Source: Chloroflexia bacterium
Lineage (GTDB): Bacteria > Chloroflexota > Chloroflexia > QHBQ01 > JADMIH01
Reading direction: 5' to 3'
NCBI GenBank assembly: GCA_025927935.1
Contig: JAICKM010000432.1
Span: 1 to 6,109 of the forward strand
DNA length: 6,109 nucleotides
Positions 1 through 5,029 of the stretch are shown piece by piece. A program made the translations under genes and the position numbers. The notes beneath the pieces were generated by a model. The model made no database searches. It saw only the letters and a program-made list of their open reading frames with translations, and was not told where the DNA came from. Positions within the stretch are counted from its first letter, which is position 1. Every line of letters begins with the position of its first letter.

Positions 1-1581
1 AAGCGCCATTTCCAGCGTCGCGTGGCCGGTCTCGTCGCCCAGCTTCAACTCCGCCACGCCGATATTGGTCAGGGCATGGACCAGAGTCTCGGTCTCGCCC
101 AGCTCCCAGGCCAGCGCCAGCGCCCGGCGGCCCCAGCCCAGGGCGGCGGTGTGTTCCTCGGCCAGCCCGTGCAGTTGCGCACGGTTGCTGTACGCCATCG
201 CCAGCGCCGACCCCGGCCCGAGCGGCTCCAGGATCGCGACGGCCTCATCGGCGTAGTGGTCGGCCTCCTGTTTGTTCCCGGCGAACCAATAGAGACGCGA
301 GAGCCAGCGGACCTCCTCGCCCGCCCGGTCCAGGCGATCCAGGCCCCGCCAGATCGCCGTGGCCTCCTGCCGCGCCTGGATCGCCGCATCAGATTCGCCC
401 ATGAGATAGCACTCGAACGAGCGGCCGTCGAGCAGTTCCGCCCGGTCTTCGGGGGCCAGGCGCGCGGCGTAGCGAAGCGCTGTGGCGTAATGATCGGCGG
501 CCTGGCAGTGGGCGCCCGCCCCGCTGGCCTGGCGCGCGGCCTGGGGCGCGAAGCGCAGCACACTCGCCGCGTCGCCGGCCTGGGCGGCATGATGAACTAA
601 CCGGGCCAGCGGCGCCGGCTCAATGCCGTCGTTGGTCAAGGCGGCCAGCACCTGGGCATGCAGATCCCTGGCCCGCGTGGGCGGGAGCGCGTCCTCGACC
701 GCCCGCCGCGCCAGGTCGTGGCGAAACGCGAGCCGATCCTCGCGCAGCAGCAGCAACCCGCTTTTGCCACACTCCTCGATCTGTTGCGCCGGCGGTCCGC
801 AGACCGCCGCCACCAACCATTGCTCGATGGCGCCCGGCACAATGGACGCCAGATCCAGCACCCGCCGGGCGGGTGGGGAGAGCCGCGCGGCCCGCCCCAG
901 CACGGCGTCACGCACCGTCGCGGGCAAGTCCTCCGCCTCGTGCGCGAGCACCTCGGTGACAAAGAACGGGTTGCCGCCCGTCGCCGCGTACAGCCCTTCG
1001 ACGGGGCGCCCCGCTTGCCGCGCCAGCCGATCGACCGCCGCTTCCGAGAGCCGCGGTAGCGTCAGCCGGATCGTCGCCCGCGCGGGGAGGTCGCCGAGGA
1101 CGCGCCGCAAGGGGTGCTGTGGCCCCAGTTCGTCGTCGCGATAGGTGATGATCAGCATGGCCCGCGTCTGCGCCATGCGCCTGCCCAGAAAGCGCAACAG
1201 GTCCAGCGTCGCCTCGTCCGCCCAGTGAGCATCCTCGACGACGACCACGGTGGGCGACGCGCCCCGTGCCAGCCAGGCCAGGATGGCAGAGGCCACGGCC
1301 AGCCAGTCTCCGTCCGAGTCGAGCAGCTTACCCAGGTCGGCGGGCGCCTGCCGGATGATGTCGTGCAATGGCCCGAGGGGACGCGGCGTAAGCAGCGCAT
1401 CACAGGCACCCCAGAGCACGCGGGCAGATCGTCCCCGCTCGGCGACAAAGTGCTCAACCAGCGCGGTTTTGCCGACGCCGGCCTCGCCGCCGATCAGGAC
1501 CGTGCGGCCGGTGCCGTTGCGGGCCTCCAGCAAGGCGGCGCCCAGCGTGTCCTCATACTGTTCGCGTTCGAGAAGTTCCAT
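1..1581 (-). CDS. LuxR/MalT-type ATPase regulator, N-terminal part (3' end outside window)
   Basis: The minus strand is open from the ATG at 1581-1579 to the left edge with no stop, giving 527 residues. Seen in the sequence: the N-terminus reads MELLEREQYEDTLGAALLEA, followed by a Walker A loop GEAGVGKT (about residues 32-39), a Walker B strand VVVVEDAHWAD (112-122), a TYRDDELG strand end (146-153) and the TGGNPFF motif (201-207). From about residue 345 on, the protein is Ala/Leu-rich helical repeats typical of TPRs. This order is that of STAND-type signalling ATPases, in which ATP-driven oligomerisation controls an output domain. Family members are usually 850-1000 residues and most end in a LuxR helix-turn-helix, which would lie left of the window. 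The start was chosen because the family begins just before the LEREQE-like motif; the ribosome binding site (GAGCGGGG) is weak. A cyclase- or kinase-linked output domain is possible. The ATPase call is firm; the DNA-binding call is inferred. Confidence 0.88.
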   Translation of the reverse strand, partial: MELLEREQYEDTLGAALLEARNGTGRTVLIGGEAGVGKTALVEHFVAERGRSARVLWGACDALLTPRPLGPLHDIIRQAPADLGKLLDSDGDWLAVASAILAWLARGASPTVVVVEDAHWADEATLDLLRFLGRRMAQTRAMLIITYRDDELGPQHPLRRVLGDLPARATIRLTLPRLSEAAVDRLARQAGRPVEGLYAATGGNPFFVTEVLAHEAEDLPATVRDAVLGRAARLSPPARRVLDLASIVPGAIEQWLVAAVCGPPAQQIEECGKSGLLLLREDRLAFRHDLARRAVEDALPPTRARDLHAQVLAALTNDGIEPAPLARLVHHAAQAGDAASVLRFAPQAARQASGAGAHCQAADHYATALRYAARLAPEDRAELLDGRSFECYLMGESDAAIQARQEATAIWRGLDRLDRAGEEVRWLSRLYWFAGNKQEADHYADEAVAILEPLGPGSALAMAYSNRAQLHGLAEEHTAALGWGRRALALAWELGETETLVHALTNIGVAELKLGDETGHATLEMAL

Positions 1582-1602
1582 ACCCCGCTCACGGTTCGCG
1601 TC

Positions 1603-1614
1603 GCAGGCGCCTGC
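1603..1614. promoter_or_regulatory. Perfect 12-bp palindrome in ATPase leader
   Basis: GCAGGCGCCTGC is a perfect dyad lying 21 bp upstream of the chosen ATG of the ATPase gene. It could be an operator or a small hairpin in the mRNA leader. In GC-rich DNA such palindromes also arise by chance, so a regulatory role is only a suggestion. Confidence 0.25.
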
Positions 1615-1675
1615 TGATGGTAGCCCCGCCCGGCCGGCCGCGCGCCAGGCAGGATCAAGCCGGCATCCCAACTCT

Positions 1676-1681
1676 ACTATA
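1676..1681 (-). promoter_or_regulatory. Possible -10 box for the ATPase gene
   Basis: Read on the minus strand the hexamer is TATAGT, a good -10 match, about 95 bases upstream of the ATPase start. No convincing -35 box is present at 16-18 bp, so the assignment is weak. Confidence 0.25.
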
Positions 1682-1915
1682 GCACACTGGCTGCAAAATA
1701 GGGAATGCCCCGCGCAACATGGGGAACTCTCCCGATGTACCGCCGCACCGCTGCGGGTATCCTGATAGTAGCTGAGGCTACCATGGTCGCTACCCAGATC
1801 GGCCCCCAGGGGCGGCAGTTGCGACATCCGCTAAGGCATGGATTAGCTAAAGCCTGGTTTGCATTAATCTGGCGGCTTGGCGGCGGTTGCGCCGTCACAC
1901 CGTCCGGCACGCACA

Positions 1916-1927
1916 CTCCTAAAGGAG
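1916..1927 (+). promoter_or_regulatory. Ribosome binding site in a small dyad, fixes methyltransferase start
   Basis: AAAGGAG (1921-1927) stands 5 bases before the ATG at 1933 and decides that start over in-frame upstream candidates. Its GGAG pairs with the CTCC at 1916-1919 across a TAAA loop, so the Shine-Dalgarno could sit in a 4-bp hairpin. Such a stem is weak and may not matter in the cell. Confidence 0.7.
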
Positions 1928-1932
1928 CTTAC

Positions 1933-2757
1933 ATGACTACTACCGTTTCTAAACTGCATCTCGCCGTCATCAAGGGCCAGCAACAGCAGACCTGGGCCGC
2001 CGGGGATTATGCCATGGTCGGCACGACTCTGCTCATCATCTCTGAACGGCTCTGTGAGGCGGTTGATCTCCGTGCCGGGCAGCAGGTGCTCGATGTCGCC
2101 ACCGGCCACGGCAACACCGCCCTGGCCGCGGCCCGCCGCTTCAGCACCGTGGTCGGCGTGGACTACGTGCCCGCGCTGCTGGAGCGCGCCTGGGAGCGCG
2201 CCTCCGTGGAGCGCCTGCCGGTCAGCTTTCAGCACGGCGATGCCGAGGCGCTACCCTTCCCGGACGCTGCCTTCGACGTGGTGCTCTCGACGCTCGGCGT
2301 GATGTTCGCGCCAAACCACGAGCAAACGGCGCAGGAACTGCTGCGCGTCTGCCGGCCGGGCGGCAAGATCGGCCTGGCGAACTGGACGCCCCAGGGCTTT
2401 ATCGGCGAACTCTTCCGCGTCATCGCCAAACATGTCCCGCCCAAAGTGCAACTCGCGCCGGCTTCGCTCTGGGGCACGGAGGCGTACCTGGGCCAACTGT
2501 TCGGCCATGAAATCAGCGACCTCCGGGCGATACGGCGCAACTTCGTGTTCCGCTACCCGTCGCCCCAACATTGGGTCGAGTTCTTCCGGGAATACTATGG
2601 CCCGATGTCCCGCGCCTTCGCCGCACTCGATTATACCGGCCAGGCTGTGCTGACAGTTGACCTGCTGGCTCTCATCGCGCGGTATAATCGCTCCGGCGAC
2701 GCCACAATGGTTGTGCCTGGCGAGTACCTGGAAGCGGTCGCCACGCGCGCCGGCTGA
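1933..2757 (+). CDS. Class I SAM-dependent methyltransferase, UbiE-like (Methyltransf_11)
   Basis: This 274-residue cytoplasmic enzyme should transfer a methyl group from S-adenosylmethionine to a small-molecule acceptor that cannot be named from sequence. Seen: motif I VLDVATGHG at about residues 52-60, the acidic strand-2 residue in VGVDY (Asp 77), the post-II motif HGDAEALPFPD, a strand-4 segment FDVVLSTLGVMFAP, and the LLRVCRPGGKIGLANWTP segment that follows in ubiquinone/menaquinone-type and related methyltransferases. The N-terminal stretch QQQQTWAAGDYAMVGT is a lead-in common to one group of type 11 methyltransferases in GC-rich bacteria. Length is normal for the family. The ATG is set by AAAGGAG 5 bases upstream. 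The gene stands alone: the ATPase gene diverges from it, and a 93-bp inverted repeat begins 6 bp after its stop. True ubiE/menG is less likely given the lead-in and lack of pathway neighbours. Confidence 0.9.
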   Translation: MTTTVSKLHLAVIKGQQQQTWAAGDYAMVGTTLLIISERLCEAVDLRAGQQVLDVATGHGNTALAAARRFSTVVGVDYVPALLERAWERASVERLPVSFQHGDAEALPFPDAAFDVVLSTLGVMFAPNHEQTAQELLRVCRPGGKIGLANWTPQGFIGELFRVIAKHVPPKVQLAPASLWGTEAYLGQLFGHEISDLRAIRRNFVFRYPSPQHWVEFFREYYGPMSRAFAALDYTGQAVLTVDLLALIARYNRSGDATMVVPGEYLEAVATRAG

Positions 2758-2763
2758 GCTTGG

Positions 2764-2856
2764 ACGCTTAGGGTCCGCACAAGAATAGCTTCCCTCCTCC
2801 TGTGCAACGGAGCTTGGGGGAGTGAGGGGAGTTATTCTTGTACGAACTCTAAGCGT
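2764..2856. mobile_element. 93-bp near-perfect inverted repeat, MITE-like element
   Basis: The 33-base arms 2764-2796 and 2824-2856 are inverted copies with 28 of 33 positions matching, around a 27-base centre. The outer ends read ACGCTTAG and CTAAGCGT, and both arms carry CACAAGAATA or its near copy TACAAGAATA. All five differences are transitions, so in RNA several become G-U pairs and the stem stays strong. It has no coding capacity. Small size, long terminal inverted repeats and an intergenic position fit a miniature inverted-repeat transposable element. No clear target-site duplication is seen, and I cannot name a parent IS family. Lying 6 bp after the methyltransferase stop, it may also act as its terminator, although no T-tract follows. 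Confidence 0.6.
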
Positions 2857-2858
2857 GA

Positions 2859-2978
2859 CTGCTCCCCCCCACGGAGATTGCTGACCAGATGCCTGGCCGG
2901 GGTGATTCACTCTTCCGCTACCGGATCTTCGGCCAGGGCATCGTTCTATACGAAGATTCAAGGCAAGGAGATCACTAA
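2859..2978 (+). pseudogene. Possible C-terminal remnant of a minimal nucleotidyltransferase
   Basis: An in-frame stretch of 39 residues begins right after the inverted repeat and ends at TAA (2976-2978). Its second half reads LFRYRIFGQGIVLYEDS, which resembles the last segment of MNT-type nucleotidyltransferases, where a 'PLLRYRVxxDGxLLYE' pattern follows the catalytic domain. The nucleotide-binding GSxxxG and DxD parts are absent; upstream there is only the hairpin element. An internal ATG at 2889 would allow a 29-residue peptide, but no ribosome binding site precedes it. The last codons overlap the Shine-Dalgarno (AAGGAG, 2965-2970) of the next small gene. The identification rests on recalled family pattern over about 17 residues and could be chance. 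Confidence 0.35.
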
Positions 2979-2983
2979 TCACG

Positions 2984-3139
2984 ATGGAACTAGTAATTTT
3001 CTTCGCAGCCTTGCTGCTGCTAAATATCGCGTCCTGCTACTGGGGCGTGGATAGCCGAGAAGACATTGACGATCCGGAATGGGATCGGCGGAGAGCCTGG
3101 CGCGACTTCGGCGCCGGCACGCGCAGAGATCCCGGATAA
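2984..3139 (+). CDS. Small single-pass membrane protein (51 aa), unknown function
   Basis: The frame from ATG 2984 to TAA 3137-3139 encodes 51 residues. Residues 3-19 (LVIFFAALLLLNIASCY) form one hydrophobic helix, followed by WGVDSREDIDDPEWDRRRAW and a basic tail. It thus looks like an inner-membrane anchor with a short charged cytoplasmic or external tail. The WGxDSR stretch just after the helix resembles short uncharacterised proteins I recall from Chloroflexota-type genomes with a (W/F)GxDSR motif; this is recollection, not a search. AAGGAG lies 13 bases upstream, somewhat far. Its stop overlaps the Shine-Dalgarno of the next small gene, so the two are almost certainly co-transcribed and perhaps coupled in translation. 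Codon use in the helix is more AT-rich than in the neighbours. A Cys in SCY is not in a lipobox with a signal peptide, so a lipoprotein is unlikely. Confidence 0.65.
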   Translation: MELVIFFAALLLLNIASCYWGVDSREDIDDPEWDRRRAWRDFGAGTRRDPG

Positions 3140-3144
3140 AGGAG
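3138..3144 (+). promoter_or_regulatory. Strong ribosome binding site overlapping upstream stop codon
   Basis: AAAGGAG shares its first two bases with the TAA of the membrane-protein gene and stands 7 bases before the ATG at 3152. The arrangement is typical of translational coupling in an operon. Confidence 0.75.
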
Positions 3145-3151
3145 ACTGAAA

Positions 3152-3349
3152 ATGCAATTTATAGTTGCCCTATGGCAGATCACCATCGAGCGGCGCGCGC
3201 ACCGGGCGCGCCCGACCCCGCCAGACACCGATCGCCTCGAACGACGAGTGGCGCATTTGCGCCAGTTGCAGGCGGCGGAGCGCCGCCGGGAGTGGACCCA
3301 AAACTGGCTGACCATGCACGGCGATCCTTACGAGCGACCTCGCGATTAG
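3152..3349 (+). CDS. Small charged helical protein (65 aa), unknown function
   Basis: The gene encodes 65 residues starting MQFIVALWQITIERRAHRAR and ending in MHGDPYERPRD. Seen: a short amphipathic N-terminus (residues 1-12), a Pro-rich hinge (TPPDTD), then a heptad-like helix from about 27 to 53 (DRLERRVAHLRQLQAAERRR followed by EWTQNWL) that could form a coiled coil, and an acidic/Pro tail. Arginine is very abundant. There is no full membrane helix. The excellent ribosome binding site, the 12-bp gap after the membrane-protein gene and the terminator-like hairpin downstream support a real gene. With its partner it forms a two-gene unit, and a natural guess is that the charged helix binds the membrane partner. 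I do not recognise a family and assign no function. Confidence 0.65.
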   Translation: MQFIVALWQITIERRAHRARPTPPDTDRLERRVAHLRQLQAAERRREWTQNWLTMHGDPYERPRD

Positions 3350-3438
3350 CCGCGGACCCGACCCATGGAGGTAACACAGGCAAGCCGCTTGCGCAGCCGA
3401 ACGTCGCTTAGCGCACGTGAAGCTGCACAGGCGGCTTT

Positions 3439-3469
3439 GGGGGCGCGCCCGGTGCACGGGCGCGCCCCC
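3439..3469 (+). terminator. GC-rich hairpin terminator after the small-gene pair
   Basis: A perfect 13-bp stem (3439-3451 with 3457-3469, GGGGGCGCGCCCG and its complement) closes a 5-base loop GTGCA. It is followed by TCCATTTGTCG, which is only moderately T-rich, so it is not a textbook intrinsic terminator. Its place about 90 bp after the last small gene and just before the next promoter supports a termination role. Confidence 0.6.
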
Positions 3470-3503
3470 TCCATTTGTCGTATTGTCTACTTGAACAGCG
3501 CGG

Positions 3504-3531
3504 TTGGCGAATTGCCGCGGCGGTGTATAAT
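3504..3531 (+). promoter_or_regulatory. Sigma70-like promoter for the GNAT gene
   Basis: TTGGCG (3504-3509) and a consensus TATAAT (3526-3531) are separated by 16 bp. The predicted transcript starts near 3538, giving a leader of about 60 bases before the acetyltransferase ATG. The position between the upstream hairpin terminator and the gene fits. This is the best promoter in the window. Confidence 0.65.
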
Positions 3532-3596
3532 TAGCCCAGGACTACCACCCGTGCCCCCTCGCATCGTTGGCACTACTCGCCGGAGGAGCGACTGCC

Positions 3597-4118
3597 ATGG
3601 CCGCCGACCAGGATTTCATCGTCCGCGAAGCCGAACCCGCCGACGCCGCCGCTGTGATAGCCTGCGCCCAGACGGTGTTTAACGAACCCGGCGTGATGGT
3701 GCTCACCAGCCCCGGCGAGTTCCACCCGACTCTGGCCGAAGAACAGCAAATCCTGGCCGACCACCATGCCGCCGCCAACAGCGTTTTCCTCATTGCCGTC
3801 GCCGGGGACAAAGTGATCGGCATGCTGGGTTGCACCGGGGGCCGCCGCCGGGGCAATCGCCACACGGCGCTACTGGGCATGTCGGTGCACCGGGAGTGGC
3901 GCGACCGGGGCGTGGGCAGCGCGCTCATGGCCCGCGCGGTCGAGTGGGCACGCAACAGCGGCGTCGTGACCCGCATCGAACTGGATGTCTACGTCGAGAA
4001 CGCCCGCGCTCGCCACCTGTACGAGAAATTCGGCTTCGAGGTCGAAGGCCGCCGCCGTCGCGCCATCTTCCGCGACGGCCAGTATCACGATGACCTGATC
4101 ATGGGCCTGCTACTCTGA
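3597..4118 (+). CDS. GNAT-family N-acetyltransferase
   Basis: This 173-residue cytoplasmic enzyme should move an acetyl group from acetyl-CoA to an amine. Seen: an N-terminal IVREAEPADAAAV strand-helix start, a central beta strand VFLIAVAGDKVIGMLGC, the strand-4 segment ALLGMSVHREW, and the acetyl-CoA pyrophosphate loop RDRGVGSAL, whose R102-x-x-G105-x-G107 fits the Q/RxxGxG/A signature. Then come the strand-5 segment IELDVYVENARARHLYEKFGF with the conserved Asn135 and Tyr142, and a C-terminal GQYHDDLIMGLLL. The last two regions recall RimJ/RimL-like and L-amino-acid acetyltransferases, but the substrate cannot be fixed. The start was set by GGAGGAG (3582-3588) 8 bases upstream; a TTG at 3567 would add ten residues and lies before that site. 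It has its own promoter and faces the minus-strand methyltransferase across a repeat-filled gap. Confidence 0.92.
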   Translation: MAADQDFIVREAEPADAAAVIACAQTVFNEPGVMVLTSPGEFHPTLAEEQQILADHHAAANSVFLIAVAGDKVIGMLGCTGGRRRGNRHTALLGMSVHREWRDRGVGSALMARAVEWARNSGVVTRIELDVYVENARARHLYEKFGFEVEGRRRRAIFRDGQYHDDLIMGLLL

Positions 4119-4123
4119 TCGCG

Positions 4124-4159
4124 ACCGGCCCGCGTATCCTGACCGCTTCAGGGGCCGGT
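4124..4159. repeat. Inverted repeat after GNAT gene, possible terminator or decayed REP unit
   Basis: ACCGGCCC (4124-4131) and GGGCCGGT (4152-4159) are perfect 8-bp inverted copies around a 20-base centre, beginning 5 bp after the acetyltransferase stop. The same two octamers occur in the first REP-like unit downstream, so this may be a decayed or split copy. It may help end transcription, but no T-tract follows. Confidence 0.45.
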
Positions 4160-4166
4160 AGGCAGC

Positions 4167-4286
4167 CACCGTCGTTTTGCGGTGTAGGGGCCGGTTTCAA
4201 ACCGGCCCGTCCTACCTCTGCTCGAACACCGTCATTTTACTATGTAGGTGCCGGTTTCAAACCGACCTGCCCTACCCCCGCTCGAA
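4167..4286. repeat. Two tandem 60-bp REP-like units with palindromic core
   Basis: The units 4167-4226 and 4227-4286 align without gaps at a period of exactly 60, with 50 of 60 positions identical. Each holds a hairpin: outer arms GTAGG and CCTAC, and an inner palindrome around GGTTTCAAACC. In the first unit the inner stem is GGCCGGTT/AACCGGCC; in the second it is weakened by substitutions. The spacer between hairpins includes CTCGAACAC. Such palindromes between convergent genes are typical of REP/BIME-like families, which serve as bidirectional terminators or mRNA-end stabilisers. I recall similar GTAGGGGC..GTTT..AAAC palindromes as abundant in Chloroflexota genomes, but only these copies are visible here. 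The second unit overlaps the end of the methyltransferase gene. Confidence 0.75.
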
Positions 4287-4979
4287 CACAAACTGCATAC
4301 GCGGCACAGCCGGATCGGGTGCCCGGCTTTCGTCGAACTCGCAGCACACCACCAGTGGGCGGAACCCGATAACCGCCGCCAGTGCGCAGATTTCGTCCGG
4401 CGTATAGACCTGCCACTCGAACACATCGGGTGGAACATCGGGGCCATACTCCAGCCGCACCGTGAGCCGGTCCCCGGCCAGCGTCTTGCGCTCGACAATG
4501 GTGCGCCCCTGATCCGCGCGCGCCCGATCCCCCTGGTGCGCGGCGAAGAAGTCGCGGTGGTAGATGTCCAGGATGAACCGGCCACCGGGGCGTAGCGTGC
4601 CGTGGATTTGCCGCAAGATCGCTGTATTCGTTGCCGCGTCGAAGTAGCCGAAGCTCTGCCACAGGTTCAGCACCGCGTCGAACGGGCCGGGTAGCGCCGC
4701 CAGGTCGCGCATGTCCCCTTCCACCCAGGCCACGCTCGCCCGATCTCGGCGGCGGGCTTCGGCCAGCGCATCCGCGCTCCTATCCAGCCCCGTCACCTGA
4801 TACCCGCGCTCCGCCAGCGGGATGGCATGCCGGCCCAGTCCGCAACAGAGGTCTAATACCCGCTGGTACGCCGGCAGCGGCAGGTGCCGGGCCAGGAAGG
4901 CGATCTCCCGCTCCGTCTGCACCGGCGAAAAGTCATGCAGGAACGTTTCAAGCCAGGTGGAAGAATAGCCGTTCGTCAT
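4272..4979 (-). CDS. Class I SAM-dependent methyltransferase (DLCCGLGR-type)
   Basis: A 235-residue cytoplasmic enzyme predicted to methylate a small molecule using S-adenosylmethionine. Seen: an N-terminal helix WLETFLHDFSPVQTEREIAF, motif I VLDLCCGLGRHA at residues 41-52, the ribose-binding acidic residue in VTGLDRS (Asp66), VEGDMRDL (Asp89) for the adenine, FDAVLNLWQSFGYFD for the post-II strand, and LRPGGRFILDIYHRDFF. The C-terminal half carries a beta-rich insert and EWQVYTPDEICALAAVIGFRPL, usual in this family. Start: ATG 4979 has GAGGAG 9 bases upstream (4989-4994); an upstream in-frame TTG at 5012 has AAGGAG only 2 bases away and was rejected. The gene follows the glycosidase by 50 bp on the same strand, so co-transcription is likely. 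Its last codons and TAG stop lie inside a REP-like repeat. The substrate is unknown. Confidence 0.9.
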   Translation of the reverse strand: MTNGYSSTWLETFLHDFSPVQTEREIAFLARHLPLPAYQRVLDLCCGLGRHAIPLAERGYQVTGLDRSADALAEARRRDRASVAWVEGDMRDLAALPGPFDAVLNLWQSFGYFDAATNTAILRQIHGTLRPGGRFILDIYHRDFFAAHQGDRARADQGRTIVERKTLAGDRLTVRLEYGPDVPPDVFEWQVYTPDEICALAAVIGFRPLVVCCEFDESRAPDPAVPRMQFVFERG

Positions 4980-4988
4980 TGTCCCAGG

Positions 4989-4994
4989 CTCCTC
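4989..4994 (-). promoter_or_regulatory. Ribosome binding site that fixes the minus-strand methyltransferase start
   Basis: On the minus strand GAGGAG is followed after 9 bases by ATG (4979-4977). The spacing favours this start over the TTG at 5012, which would add 11 residues that do not belong to the family core. Confidence 0.65.
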
Positions 4995-5029
4995 GTCATG
5001 GCTTCGCCACAACTCTCCTTATTGTTATG

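Larger units (their letters stand above)
1582..1932. other. Divergent intergenic region between ATPase and methyltransferase genes
   Basis: About 350 bases without a convincing gene. A plus-strand reading frame in phase with the methyltransferase is open from 1705, but it has no ribosome binding site and its residues do not look like a conserved domain. The stretch should hold the promoters of the two divergent genes. It contains a perfect 12-bp palindrome near the ATPase start (1603-1614), a possible minus-strand -10 box (1676-1681), a short hairpin GTAGC-TGAG-GCTAC (1768-1781) and the palindrome TTAGCTAA (1843-1850). No clear sigma70 promoter for the plus-strand gene was found. Confidence 0.6.

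Noticed and set aside
22..1617. Several plus-strand frames of 130-190 residues opposite the ATPase gene
   Set aside because: They are antisense shadows; the minus frame carries Walker A, Walker B and other family motifs without a stop.
1705..1932. N-terminal extension of the UbiE-like methyltransferase by 76 residues
   Set aside because: The frame is open, but no ribosome binding site precedes it, the residues show no conserved motif, and AAAGGAG at 1921-1927 clearly serves the ATG at 1933.
2756..2817. GAGCTTGG at 2756-2763 and 2810-2817 as a target duplication of the hairpin element
   Set aside because: The second copy lies inside the element's centre, not at its other end, so it cannot be a flanking duplication; an 8-base match is likely chance.
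2251..2982. 243-residue minus-strand reading frame opposite the methyltransferase
   Set aside because: It runs through the inverted repeat and the intergenic DNA, has no recognisable domain, and mirrors the codon structure of the real plus-strand gene.
3365..3682. 105-residue plus-strand frame across the terminator and promoter
   Set aside because: It reads through the GC hairpin and the TATAAT promoter and overlaps the acetyltransferase start; its sequence looks like translated non-coding DNA.
4167..4286. CRISPR array
   Set aside because: Only two units at 83 percent identity, with the spacer also repeated and a palindromic core; no cas gene is present.
4980..5012. TTG start at 5012 for the minus-strand methyltransferase
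   Set aside because: Its Shine-Dalgarno is only 2 bases away, whereas ATG 4979 has GAGGAG at a 9-base spacing.
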